A stretch of DNA of 64,000 bases from IMG/VR virus record IMGVR_UViG_3300030012_001696, positions 1 through 64,000 of that record, one strand, 5' to 3'. How positions within the stretch are numbered: the first letter of the stretch is position 1; every line of letters begins with the position of its first letter. The notes beneath the pieces are model-generated. The model saw only the letters and a list, made by a program, of their open reading frames with translations, was not told where the DNA came from and made no database searches. Position numbers and translations under genes: made by a program. Shown piece after piece: positions 16,272 to 23,359 of this stretch. The DNA is from a virus.

Positions 16272-16440
16272 CGTATTTAACTGAGCAATAGCAAAAAAGC
16301 AGACGGATAGAAACGGCAACAGTTATTATATCTGGATAATGGAAGTGAGGTGATGAGCCGCATTCTAATCACATAAATACTAATGTAGGTTGAGCGTTGT
16401 AGTAAATACAGCGCAATACACCCTTTAAAGAAAGAAGGTG
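16272..16440 (+). ncRNA. Structured leader candidate
   Basis: Non-coding stretch before the next gene. It contains ATTAT/ATAAT (16325-16340), GTGAT/ATCAC (16350-16372), and an eight-pair hairpin GCGTTGTA-GTAAA-TACAGCGC (16394-16414, one G-U). The last hairpin ends about 20 bases before the ribosome-binding site AAGAAGG. It may be the 5' leader of the downstream gene or a tail of the upstream RNA region. Confidence 0.4.
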
Positions 16441-16443
16441 AAC

Positions 16444-16965
16444 ATGAAAGATTTATTAGCGCCATTTATACAAAGTGGTAGTCAAGGGTATGATACAGCA
16501 TTGAACTCTATGGCTTGGTGTAGAAGAACTAAAGATAAACATGGTAAAACATATTATATGGTAAAGTTTAGCGATAAATATTTATATCATATAACTCTTA
16601 ATGATTACTATGAAGATGCAATGAAAAAGTTTCACATTATGTGGGATGATACTATAATAGTAACAGATGAAGTTAAAGAATATAGAAAACATTATAAAAA
16701 TATACATACTATTCCACGTTATCAAATGTGGAGATTAGATAATAAAAAGTATACAAAAGTATCTTCCTTAAATTTACATGAAGACCAAAATGGTAGACCT
16801 TACTATTTTATACCAAAAACTAAAGTTATTCCATTTAAAACTGATATGAGATTTGTGCTGAAGAAAAATTATTATATATTTCATCAAGATATAAATAAAG
16901 ATGGAACTTTGAAAAATAAAGCGAGATTATGGTTTCCAGTGAAGCCATGGGCGTTTCAACCTTAA
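16444..16965 (+). CDS. Hypothetical early protein (173 aa)
   Basis: The preferred start is ATG 16444 (MKDLLAPFIQSGSQGYDTAL), with GAAGG in front; a GTG six bases earlier is less likely. Rich in Lys, Tyr and Trp, with no motif that I recognise. It begins the run of small plus-strand genes. Confidence 0.65.
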   Translation: MKDLLAPFIQSGSQGYDTALNSMAWCRRTKDKHGKTYYMVKFSDKYLYHITLNDYYEDAMKKFHIMWDDTIIVTDEVKEYRKHYKNIHTIPRYQMWRLDNKKYTKVSSLNLHEDQNGRPYYFIPKTKVIPFKTDMRFVLKKNYYIFHQDINKDGTLKNKARLWFPVKPWAFQP

Positions 16966-16974
16966 GGAGTGAAC

Positions 16975-17148
16975 ATGAAAGATACACCTAAACCTTATCA
17001 AGAATACTATTTAAGGATTCAAGATACGGACAACAGAAAAAGTAAAGCAGTATTATCAGCATACGCAAAGTATAGACGTGAAACATTACTTGGTCGTATT
17101 GCAGATAGATTTGATAGATTAATCGATATAATAAGTAAGAGGAGCTAA
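16975..17148 (+). CDS. Small basic early protein (57 aa)
   Basis: A 57-residue frame, MKDTPKPYQEYYLRIQDTD..., with AAGGAG six bases before the ATG. It ends two bases before the next gene, whose ribosome-binding site GAGGAG is inside its last codons. Helical and basic, not recognised. Confidence 0.6.
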   Translation: MKDTPKPYQEYYLRIQDTDNRKSKAVLSAYAKYRRETLLGRIADRFDRLIDIISKRS

Positions 17149-17150
17149 AC

Positions 17151-17771
17151 ATGGGATTCGATTTATATGGTGAGAAACCAATAGAAAATGAGTTTGAACA
17201 TCAAGAAAGATGGGATGAATTATCATCTATGTCTTATGAAGAAAGAGAAGAAAAAAACTTAGATGATGAATATTACACTTTAATGAGCAAATATGAAGAC
17301 ATAAATCCAGGTGCATATTTTAGAAATAATGTATGGTGGTGGAGACCTTTGTGGTCATTTGTTTGTGAAAATTGTGAAGACATATTAACTGAAAAAGATA
17401 TGAATAATGGTTGTTATAACGACGCACATATAATATCTAGAAGAAAAGCCGAAGCAATAGCCGTTAGACTTGAAGAGGTTATCGAATCGGAAGAAACAAA
17501 AATGTGGATTAAAGAACACGAAGATAATTTGCAACAAGCTAAGCGCAACAATAAACAAGTTGAAGCTGAACTAAAAGAACTCAAAAAATTAGTTGAAGTA
17601 GAAACAGGTAATCCTGACATTTACCCAGCTATATATCCAGACAAGTTTAAGAAAAAGTATGATGAAATTTATGATAGAAGAGATTGGGCAAGCAGTTATC
17701 CATTTTCTAAAGATAACGTCATTAACTTTATTAAATTTGCAAGACAATCAGGAGGATTTTCAATATGTTAA
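17151..17771 (+). CDS. Conserved phage protein with W-rich motif
   Basis: A 206-residue protein opening MGFDLYGEKP and carrying GAYFRNNVWWWRPLW near residues 54-68. This combination recurs, from memory, in uncharacterised small phage and bacterial proteins. The second half has a long charged helix (residues 105-145), probably a coiled coil. Its end overlaps the next gene by seven bases. Function unknown. Confidence 0.65.
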   Translation: MGFDLYGEKPIENEFEHQERWDELSSMSYEEREEKNLDDEYYTLMSKYEDINPGAYFRNNVWWWRPLWSFVCENCEDILTEKDMNNGCYNDAHIISRRKAEAIAVRLEEVIESEETKMWIKEHEDNLQQAKRNNKQVEAELKELKKLVEVETGNPDIYPAIYPDKFKKKYDEIYDRRDWASSYPFSKDNVINFIKFARQSGGFSIC

Positions 17772-18019
17772 GAGATAAAACTCAAACATTGCGTATTCTC
17801 GGACATCTAAAAAGACATGGTAACATTACATCTATGGAAGCATTTAAGAAATATAGTGCTACAAGATTAAGTGCAATCATATTTAGATTAAGAGAAGAGG
17901 GTTTTGACATTGATACCAGAAAAGAACACAAAAATAATAAGTCTTTCGGTAGATACGTGTTAGAAGACACTCAAAATAATCTTCAATTACTATACGAGTA
18001 TAGAAGATTGGTAAATTAA
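17765..18019 (+). CDS. Small winged-helix protein
   Basis: An 84-residue protein. Residues 5-65 fit a winged helix-turn-helix: TQTLRILGHLKRHGNITSMEAFKKYSATRLSAIIFRLREEGFDI, then a wing with a conserved charged turn. Phages often carry such domains as small DNA-binding regulators. It overlaps the previous gene and ends before a structured intergenic element and a promoter. The target is unknown. Confidence 0.65.
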   Translation: MLRDKTQTLRILGHLKRHGNITSMEAFKKYSATRLSAIIFRLREEGFDIDTRKEHKNNKSFGRYVLEDTQNNLQLLYEYRRLVN

Positions 18020-18050
18020 TATCACCGTATCACCATTGGATACATACACT

Positions 18051-18126
18051 AAGAAGGAAGGGTTTCGTTTATTGTTTTCCTATTTATGATTTTGCAATCA
18101 ACAATACTCTTTTATCCTTCCTTTTT
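18051..18126 (+). terminator. Long hairpin with T-rich 3' arm
   Basis: AAGAAGGAAGG (18051-18061) pairs with CCTTCCTTTTT (18116-18126, one G-U), enclosing TATTGTT/AACAATA (18070-18076 with 18100-18106). The T-run forms part of the 3' arm, so it can act as an intrinsic terminator for the upstream operon or as a structured leader. Confidence 0.5.
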
Positions 18127-18140
18127 AGCCTGAATAGGTA

Positions 18141-18169
18141 TTGACTATAACCTGATAAATAGTTATATT
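18141..18169 (+). promoter_or_regulatory. Sigma70-type promoter
   Basis: TTGACT (18141-18146), a 17-base spacer and TATATT (18164-18169) each match five of six consensus bases. The expected start near 18176 falls inside the AGGAGG ribosome-binding site of the nuclease gene, which would leave an almost leaderless transcript; transcription may start a few bases early. Confidence 0.55.
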
Positions 18170-18183
18170 CTTGAGGAGGATTC

Positions 18184-18933
18184 ATGATAGACATACCAAA
18201 AATATATAACGAATACTTGCAACGTAAAAGTGTAGAAAACCGTAAGAAATATAAGAAATATAAAGGATGGTTTTCAGCTAGTAGCGCAGGTAGTTGTTAT
18301 AGAAAACAATTACATAGAAGACAAGACTTAGAGCTTGACCCTATGGATGAAAAGAGTGCTAGACTTCTAAGATTAGGTACATTAGTACACGCTGATTTCG
18401 AAGAAGCACTAAAAGAATTTGACATTGAAGAACGTGTAGACAAACCAGATGAGATTCAAGTACTAACAGAACATAGAATAGAAATACCAGAACTCATGGT
18501 TGTAGGACACTTAGATGTTGGTGTAGTAAACCTAGAAGGTGAAATGATACATGTATATGATATTAAAACCGCAGGTGCTTGGAAATGGCGTATGAAATTT
18601 GGTAGAAATCCAGACAAAAATCCAAGTGTAAACTATGAATTACAATTAGCTACTTATGCGATAGGATTAGGTAATGAAAAAGATATTACTGATTTAAGAC
18701 TATCTATTATGTGGTACAATAAAGACAATTCAATGATGCGTGAAGAAAAGATTAGTGAATTATATCTTGAAGAAGCGTTTGATTATTGGACAGATTTAAA
18801 TGAAACTTCTGATAGTGTTGCAGGTAAACCTGAAGAACTGAATCCAGGTGAACAGAATGTACCAGTATATAATTGGGAATGTAAATATTGTGAGTTTCAG
18901 GGTAAATATTGTCCTGGATTGTATAATATTTAG
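18184..18933 (+). CDS. Cas4/RecB-like PD-(D/E)XK exonuclease
   Basis: A 249-residue nuclease. Motifs visible: H69, D111 in GHLD, the D126-x-K128 pair (YDIKTA), and Q154-x3-Y158. Four cysteines, C38 near the N-terminus and C233-x2-C236-x6-C243 at the end, match the iron-sulphur cluster of Cas4/AddB-type nucleases. It probably produces single-stranded ends for the annealing protein encoded four genes on. Start ATG 18184 has AGGAGG in front. Confidence 0.85.
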   Translation: MIDIPKIYNEYLQRKSVENRKKYKKYKGWFSASSAGSCYRKQLHRRQDLELDPMDEKSARLLRLGTLVHADFEEALKEFDIEERVDKPDEIQVLTEHRIEIPELMVVGHLDVGVVNLEGEMIHVYDIKTAGAWKWRMKFGRNPDKNPSVNYELQLATYAIGLGNEKDITDLRLSIMWYNKDNSMMREEKISELYLEEAFDYWTDLNETSDSVAGKPEELNPGEQNVPVYNWECKYCEFQGKYCPGLYNI

Positions 18934-18941
18934 GAGAAAAA

Positions 18942-19142
18942 ATGAGCAAAGAAGAAACGCATTGTTGTTTGTGTGAAGGTGTATTAGACGACCCATACGG
19001 ACACAATGCTGAACCAATAATGACAGGTAGATGTTGTAGTATTTGTAATATATCTGCAGTAATACCTATAAGATTAAAACTTTTACAGATTAGTTTAGAT
19101 AAAGATGGAGGAAATAAATCGTGGAAGAAAAAAATAAAGTAA
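18942..19142 (+). CDS. Small cysteine-rich (zinc-binding) protein
   Basis: A 66-residue protein with C8-C9-x2-C12 and C31-C32-x2-C35 pairs, spaced as in a small zinc ribbon with one treble-clef turn. Basic C-terminus (KSWKKKIK). Its 3' end overlaps the next gene. It sits between nuclease and annealing protein, so a DNA-related helper is plausible, but no family is recognised. Confidence 0.6.
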   Translation: MSKEETHCCLCEGVLDDPYGHNAEPIMTGRCCSICNISAVIPIRLKLLQISLDKDGGNKSWKKKIK

Positions 19143-19312
19143 CTAAAGATGAATGGATAGCTTTTCTGGAGGTAAGACAAGATGGACAATATAATATGTT
19201 TAGTCCTCAAGCTAGGGATAGTGCTGGTCTTGATAAAGATAAGTGGAAAGAAATAATGAATAATTTTGATGATTTATATGAAAAATGGGGGGACTTAAAT
19301 GAGTGCGTTTAG
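19121..19312 (+). CDS. Small protein with GTG start
   Basis: A 63-residue protein starting at GTG 19121 with GGAGG ahead of it. The pattern DEWIAFLEVRQDGQYNMFSPQAR..., then KEIMNNFDDLYEKW is shared, from memory, with unnamed small phage proteins. Overlaps neighbours at both ends. Function unknown. Confidence 0.55.
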   Translation: MEEKNKVTKDEWIAFLEVRQDGQYNMFSPQARDSAGLDKDKWKEIMNNFDDLYEKWGDLNECV

Positions 19313-19856
19313 TGTATTAAGTAAAATAGATGTAAGTGAACATACAGAAAAGAAAGGTAAATTTACATATCTTTCTTGGGCTTGGGCTGTAAAAGTATTG
19401 CTAGAAGAGTTTCCCAAAGCTACATGGCAAATACATACTTTTATAGATAATGGTATAGAATCACCTTATATGCGTACTAACGCTGGTTGTTTTGTACAAG
19501 TATCTGTTGAGATAGATAAAGTTATTAGAACTCAAGTACATCCAGTATTAGACCACATGAATAAAAGTGTAGATGAACCTAACGCTTTTCAAATAAACAA
19601 TTCAATACAACGTTGTTTAGCGAAAGCAATAGCATTACACGGATTAGGATTATATATCTATGCTGGTGAAGATTTACCAACTGAGCCTGAAGCGTTAAAT
19701 ACAAAACAAGTAAATGAACTATTTACATTACTTGATGAAATAGATAACGCCCAACTTACTGAGCAAATAAAGAAAGCTGTTGATAGTAAAGAAATAAACG
19801 ATAGCAACTTTAAAGGAGCTATGGCTAAACTAAGGAGGCAACATGAAGTCTCTTAG
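19299..19856 (+). CDS. DUF1071-type single-strand annealing protein
   Basis: A 185-residue protein. The segments FTYLSWAWAVKVLLEEFP, AFQINNSIQRCLAKAIALHGLGLYIYAGEDLP are the hallmark of DUF1071 (Sak3-type) recombinases. These anneal complementary strands during phage replication and recombination. Neighbours support this: a Cas4-like exonuclease upstream and an SSB-like protein downstream form a complete recombination set. C-terminus is helical and charged, as expected for SSB or DNA contacts. Confidence 0.85.
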   Translation: MSAFSVLSKIDVSEHTEKKGKFTYLSWAWAVKVLLEEFPKATWQIHTFIDNGIESPYMRTNAGCFVQVSVEIDKVIRTQVHPVLDHMNKSVDEPNAFQINNSIQRCLAKAIALHGLGLYIYAGEDLPTEPEALNTKQVNELFTLLDEIDNAQLTEQIKKAVDSKEINDSNFKGAMAKLRRQHEVS

Positions 19857-20106
19857 TGTGGAAGGCAAAGCAGTTGATTTTAGAGATGATATATACAAAC
19901 TGCACACAAAGTATACAATAGGTGTAAACGATGGCAAGGAGTTTCGTGAAGCTACGTTTACTGGTACTAAGTTATATCACGGTAAACCTATGTTAACATT
20001 TGTAATGTATGGAGGTAGACGTAATGGTCATCTCAACTTAAATATTAATCAAAGCTATCTATCTTATGCGATAGAAGAACCTATGGAGGATAATCAAGAT
20101 GGGTAA
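19843..20106 (+). CDS. Hypothetical protein in recombination operon
   Basis: An 87-residue protein (MKSLSVEGKAVDFRDDIYKLHTKY...) that overlaps the annealing gene by 14 bases. Strand-rich (ATFTGTKLYHGKPMLTFVMYGG). Not recognised. The tight overlap on both sides suggests a role with the recombination proteins. Confidence 0.6.
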   Translation: MKSLSVEGKAVDFRDDIYKLHTKYTIGVNDGKEFREATFTGTKLYHGKPMLTFVMYGGRRNGHLNLNINQSYLSYAIEEPMEDNQDG

Positions 20107-20374
20107 ATTAAGCGAAGGACAAGCAAAAGACTTGTTAGTTAAAGGTGTCATTGATAAAAGCACTTACAAAAAAATGGAAGACGATGGTATTATCAGCGCA
20201 GGTAGAGGTGTAAAGCGTAGATATATACAAACAGCTGATGGTAATTTTGTATCACCTATGCTGTACTTCTCAGGATTGAAAGGTGCTAAGTACTCAGATG
20301 ACATGAGAAAATTGAAAACGGAAGTAAACCAAGTAATAGAAAAGTTTACTACCACAACTACGGAGAACAAATAA
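20099..20374 (+). CDS. Hypothetical protein in recombination operon
   Basis: A 91-residue protein. It begins MGKLSEGQAKDLLVKGVIDKSTYKKMEDDGII, a short helical motif seen, from memory, in other phage proteins of unknown function, and ends with a Thr-rich tail. It overlaps its upstream neighbour by eight bases and lies two bases before the SSB-like gene. Confidence 0.6.
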   Translation: MGKLSEGQAKDLLVKGVIDKSTYKKMEDDGIISAGRGVKRRYIQTADGNFVSPMLYFSGLKGAKYSDDMRKLKTEVNQVIEKFTTTTTENK

Positions 20375-20376
20375 AC

Positions 20377-20943
20377 ATGAAAGAAGCTAATATTAACTTT
20401 GTGAATAACGAAGGTTCAGGGTACACACCAGTACCAGAAGCTACATATCCAGCTCACGTATCTTCATTTAAGATGAATGAATACAATGGCAGTTATGTAT
20501 TTAATGTTACGTTTCAGGTAGCAGATGAAGCTAAAAAGCTAAAACTACCTAAACTACGTAAAGATAATAATGATAATCACGTTCCTACAGGTGAATTTAC
20601 TGATGGTACATTCGTTGTAGGTAAAGAGTATAGAACAGATAAAGGCGTATGGCTTACACCTAATCCTTCTGAAGGTGAAGAGTGGAAAAATAAACGCTAT
20701 AAAGAGTTCTTTGAAAAAATGGGCGTATCGTTTCCTAAAAATGAAAGTGGTGTTGTCCAATTAGGTATTGTTGAAGACGATGATGTCTTTGGTTTACCTT
20801 GTTTGATTACTCTAAAAGAAACATCATTCACTAATAAAGATGGTGAAACTAAGAAAGCACTACAAGTAGCTGAAGTTTCTTCTTGGGAAGGTGGTACAAG
20901 AGTATCAAAAGAAGAGTTTGATGCTGATGATTTACCATTTTAG
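20377..20943 (+). CDS. Single-stranded DNA-binding-like protein
   Basis: A 188-residue protein with a strand-rich body and the acidic C-terminal tail DADDLPF, nearly the same as the DDDIPF tail through which bacterial SSB recruits partners. The body does not obviously match E. coli SSB and is closer to phage DUF669-type replication proteins. Placed at the end of the nuclease/annealing operon, it most likely coats single strands. A seven-pair hairpin overlaps its stop codon (TAGTATT/AATACTA, 20941-20962). Confidence 0.75.
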   Translation: MKEANINFVNNEGSGYTPVPEATYPAHVSSFKMNEYNGSYVFNVTFQVADEAKKLKLPKLRKDNNDNHVPTGEFTDGTFVVGKEYRTDKGVWLTPNPSEGEEWKNKRYKEFFEKMGVSFPKNESGVVQLGIVEDDDVFGLPCLITLKETSFTNKDGETKKALQVAEVSSWEGGTRVSKEEFDADDLPF

Positions 20944-20945
20944 TA

Positions 20946-20974
20946 TTGAATAATTAATACTAATTTATTATATT
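20946..20974 (+). promoter_or_regulatory. Promoter before structured leader
   Basis: TTGAAT (20946-20951), 17-base spacer, TATATT (20969-20974): four of six and five of six matches to the sigma70 consensus. Initiation near 20981 would begin inside the 5' arm of the structured leader stem (20974-20986). Confidence 0.5.
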
Positions 20975-21073
20975 ATATGAGGGTTCAGCGTATTGAGATT
21001 AACCAGGATATTCGGTTATCCCTGGTCATGTAAATACAGGTATGGCTACTTAGAGCCCTCGTATAAAAGGAGG
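20974..21073 (+). ncRNA. Structured leader RNA (riboswitch-like)
   Basis: TATATGAGGGTTC (20974-20986) pairs over 13 positions with GAGCCCTCGTATA (21053-21065), allowing two G-U pairs. Inside, ACCAGG/CCTGGT (21002-21007 with 21021-21026) forms a second stem. The outer stem ends two bases before the AGGAGG of the next gene, so opening or closing it could control translation. CAGGTATGGCTA (21037-21048) is complementary at 11 of 12 positions to a motif repeated at 22929 and 23049. No riboswitch class is recognised. Confidence 0.62.
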
Positions 21074-21077
21074 AATC

Positions 21078-21257
21078 TTGGATAAACTTAAACAAGCACA
21101 AGAATTGTTGCGTGTAAATACTGTTTGGAACAGAATCATACAACGAATAAAGAATAGTTTAGATATTGGTTCTAGTGAAAAAGATTTAATAGACGATATT
21201 GTGCAAATTGAATGGGCGAAGGAAAAACGCAATGAACGAAGCAGTAATAACAATTAA
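21078..21257 (+). CDS. Small protein with TTG start (59 aa)
   Basis: A 59-residue frame from TTG 21078, with AAGGAGG five bases upstream and directly after the structured leader. It reads LDKLKQAQELLRVN..., ending at TAA 21257 and overlapping the next gene by 26 bases. Helical and charged. The strong ribosome-binding site and structured leader support translation in spite of the TTG start. Function unknown. Confidence 0.5.
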   Translation: MDKLKQAQELLRVNTVWNRIIQRIKNSLDIGSSEKDLIDDIVQIEWAKEKRNERSSNNN

Positions 21258-21447
21258 ATTAACAGATAGTGAAGTAAACTTAATGGTCGAAACACTAAGA
21301 AATAGCACCTTAAATGGTGAAATGAAAGAGCCGCTACAAAGATTAGAAAGCGATTTAGCTGATATTCTTGATATGGTATCTTTAAAACGAAGAGAACAAA
21401 AACTTATAAATAGTAGGGAGGTTACTATTGGGGAAAACTTATCTTAA
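21232..21447 (+). CDS. Small early protein (71 aa)
   Basis: The likely start is ATG 21232 (MNEAVITIKLTDSEVNLMVETLRN); an in-frame GTG at 21199 would add 11 residues but has no ribosome-binding site. Helical, with LKRREQKLINSRE near the end. Unknown function; overlaps both neighbours. Confidence 0.6.
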   Translation: MNEAVITIKLTDSEVNLMVETLRNSTLNGEMKEPLQRLESDLADILDMVSLKRREQKLINSREVTIGENLS

Positions 21448-21628
21448 TAAACTAAAACCTGGTTCTAGGTTTAGTCTACATGGTTTACAGGGAATACTAC
21501 TTAACGTAAGTATTAATGCAGAAGTATTGATAACTGAAATACCAAATGATGTATGGCATCAAGAAAACGAGTCTTACTATAAAGGTAGACACACTTGGTC
21601 TGCTAAAACATTAGTGGAGGAGTTATGA
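21428..21628 (+). CDS. Small protein with TTG start (66 aa)
   Basis: A 66-residue protein from TTG 21428 with GGGAGG ahead. YLNKLKPGSRFSLHGLQGILLNVS... suggests a small beta-barrel (SH3-like) domain. It overlaps its neighbours on both sides. Not recognised. Confidence 0.55.
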   Translation: MGKTYLNKLKPGSRFSLHGLQGILLNVSINAEVLITEIPNDVWHQENESYYKGRHTWSAKTLVEEL

Positions 21629-22056
21629 AATGCGAAGCATGTGGACACGAGAACGGAAGAAAATACAATCCAATAAGGCGTATCATTTCTCTCTTGGAAG
21701 CAAGAGGCGAAACGTTGTGCCAAAAAAGATTGAAACGAATAATAAAAATAATTCGTACACAAATAGTTTCTGATAGTAGTAATCAAAAAACCTTTTATTT
21801 TCTGCAAGCAATATCTAAAATACCTAACGATACTGTAGAAAGAGTACTTGGTAAGTATGAAATGGATGAGCACGCATATACTGGTAAAGGGTTTGCATAT
21901 CTTCAACAGATGATAATATCTGAACATGAAAATGAATCTAAACTATTAGAAAATGAGATTAAAAAGTTTGGTAGAACACCAAAGAAAACTAAAGTTGAGC
22001 GAGGAGAATATAAAAATGTCTATAGTAGCAATGGAGGAGACACTCTTTCCAGTTAA
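21625..22056 (+). CDS. Hypothetical protein with half zinc knuckle
   Basis: A 143-residue basic, helical protein. It opens with C3-EAC6-GHENG, half of a zinc site; no second Cys pair is close, so a metal site would need a dimer or other ligands. ATGA overlap with the upstream gene, and its C-terminus overlaps the start of the DUF932 gene by about 40 bases. Similar proteins accompany replication genes in phages, but the role is unknown. Confidence 0.55.
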   Translation: MKCEACGHENGRKYNPIRRIISLLEARGETLCQKRLKRIIKIIRTQIVSDSSNQKTFYFLQAISKIPNDTVERVLGKYEMDEHAYTGKGFAYLQQMIISEHENESKLLENEIKKFGRTPKKTKVERGEYKNVYSSNGGDTLSS

Positions 22057-22801
22057 AGAAGTTCCAGCAACCTTTATGAAAGCTGAAGGTAAGAAAAGAA
22101 CTTTAATGACTGAAACAGGGTACAAGTTCATCGTAAGAGAAGATACAGGAGATGTACTATCTTGTATGACTGATGAATATAAAGTAGTTGACAACAAAAC
22201 AGTTGTTAATAAAGTACAAAAAGTATTAAAAGGAAACGGAGTTGAACTAGCTGAAGCAAGAACATTTTCTGGTGGACAACGTTCTATCTGGAAATGGAAT
22301 TTTCCTAATACTGAAGTCAAAGTTGATAAAGGCGACTTGATAAATCCACAATTAATCGTTGCAAATAGTTATGATGGTACAACATCAGTTAATGTAATGG
22401 GTGGTGCATTCAGACTTGTTTGTTTGAATGGTTTGACAATTGGTAATGTTTTAACTAAGAAAAAAGCAGTACATAAGAACAACAATACTGGTATTGTAGA
22501 TATTGATAAGACAATAACTGATACAGTAACTATGTTAGTTCAATTGTTTGAAAAGGAATTTCCTAGACTAACAAGTACTAAACTTAGAAGTAAACATATG
22601 ATAGATATATCTAAAATTATTCCAACACAATATATGGAAGACTTTACAAGATATTGCGTAAACAATAATATGAATACATATTGGGATTTACTAAATGCTT
22701 GTACTTATATCGCAACACACGTTGCACATAGAGATAGAGAGTCTGTACATTTGATGGAAAATCAGATATACCCTACAGTAACAAGATTAGCAAGAGCGTA
22801 G
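22016..22801 (+). CDS. DUF932-family protein
   Basis: About 261 residues from ATG 22016 (MSIVAMEETLFPVKEVPA), with GAGGAG ahead; an earlier in-frame ATG at 21953 is unlikely. Segments VLSCMTDEYKVVDNKTVVNKVQ, DLINPQLIVANSYDGTTSVNVMGGAFRLVCLNGLTIG are typical of DUF932 (phage/plasmid-related protein TIGR03299 type). The family is found next to replication and recombination genes; its biochemical role is not established. Confidence 0.75.
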   Translation: MSIVAMEETLFPVKEVPATFMKAEGKKRTLMTETGYKFIVREDTGDVLSCMTDEYKVVDNKTVVNKVQKVLKGNGVELAEARTFSGGQRSIWKWNFPNTEVKVDKGDLINPQLIVANSYDGTTSVNVMGGAFRLVCLNGLTIGNVLTKKKAVHKNNNTGIVDIDKTITDTVTMLVQLFEKEFPRLTSTKLRSKHMIDISKIIPTQYMEDFTRYCVNNNMNTYWDLLNACTYIATHVAHRDRESVHLMENQIYPTVTRLARA

Positions 22802-22910
22802 GTTCCTAAAATGCATAAGGTCCCTGAGATTAGACCACTTGATAGAGACTGGCTACGTTAACCGAAGTCGTATAGAAGTGTAGCACGACCCTCTCTACAA
22901 AGTCTATTCT
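22802..22910 (+). ncRNA. Structured RNA candidate, possible bistable fold
   Basis: TAGAGA (22843-22848) pairs with TCTCTA (22892-22897), enclosing GCTACGTT/AAGTGTAGC (22852-22859 with 22877-22884, two G-U). A competing stem AGACT/AGTCT (22846-22850 with 22901-22905) shares bases with the first, so two folds exclude each other. The segment follows the DUF932 stop codon directly and has no frame. Confidence 0.45.
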
Positions 22911-22922
22911 CTTGCTAGTAAT

Positions 22923-23009
22923 TAGGAGTAGCAATACCTGGTCCAAAATAGGTGAGACTTACTTAAGGTCCATGGAAACCTGAATAGTGGAATATGTGAG
23001 CTACTCCTA
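22923..23009 (+). ncRNA. Structured RNA candidate with 10-bp closing stem
   Basis: TAGGAGTAGC (22923-22932) pairs perfectly with GCTACTCCTA (23000-23009), enclosing about 67 bases. The 12-base string TAGCAATACCTG (22929-22940) recurs exactly at 23049-23060 in the next element, at the same kind of place next to a stem. No frame. Confidence 0.55.
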
Positions 23010-23017
23010 TAATATAT

Positions 23018-23099
23018 TAATAAGGGCATATAAGGACAGGCGTATATATAGCAATACCTGCAGAGCTGGTCAAATGCGTTTAAGCGTTTGCCCTTATTA
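23018..23099 (+). ncRNA. Structured leader RNA with 11-bp closing stem
   Basis: TAATAAGGGCA (23018-23028) pairs perfectly with TGCCCTTATTA (23089-23099). Inside are CAGG/CCTG (23037-23040 with 23057-23060) and AAATGC/GCGTTT (23072-23077 with 23084-23089). Contains the second copy of TAGCAATACCTG. It ends about 18 bases before the next ATG, whose TTTGGAG lies just outside the stem. Likely a cis-acting leader. Confidence 0.58.
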
Positions 23100-23116
23100 T
23101 AAAATTTGGAGAAAAT

Positions 23117-23359
23117 ATGAGTTTAAGTTTACATGATAAAAATAATAATCCTTTAAAAGTTGAAAGCAACTTTAAAGAAAGACTAAGCAAACATAAAACT
23201 TTATATGCTTATACAGAAGAGCACGATAGAATTACTGAAGAGTTTGCTGAAAAACACGGTAGAGCATGGTGGATATTTTGTGGAGTATCAGTAGTAGAAA
23301 AATATAAAGACCAATGGATTAACCAGTATAGAGTTTTAGATGGAGAAACAAATGAGTAA
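23117..23359 (+). CDS. Small early protein (80 aa)
   Basis: An 80-residue protein (MSLSLHDKNNNPLKVESNFK...), with TTTGGAG before the ATG. It is the first gene after the structured triplet. Contains HGRAWWIFCGVSVVEKYKD. Not recognised. Confidence 0.6.
   Translation: MSLSLHDKNNNPLKVESNFKERLSKHKTLYAYTEEHDRITEEFAEKHGRAWWIFCGVSVVEKYKDQWINQYRVLDGETNE

Noticed and set aside
14545-16440. tRNA genes in the non-coding stretch
   Set aside because: I found no T-loop GGTTCRANNCC with matching acceptor and anticodon arms.
16277-16465. A 62-residue minus-strand frame over the structured RNA region
   Set aside because: Composition is not protein-like, there is no ribosome-binding site, and it crosses the hairpins and the start of a real plus-strand gene.
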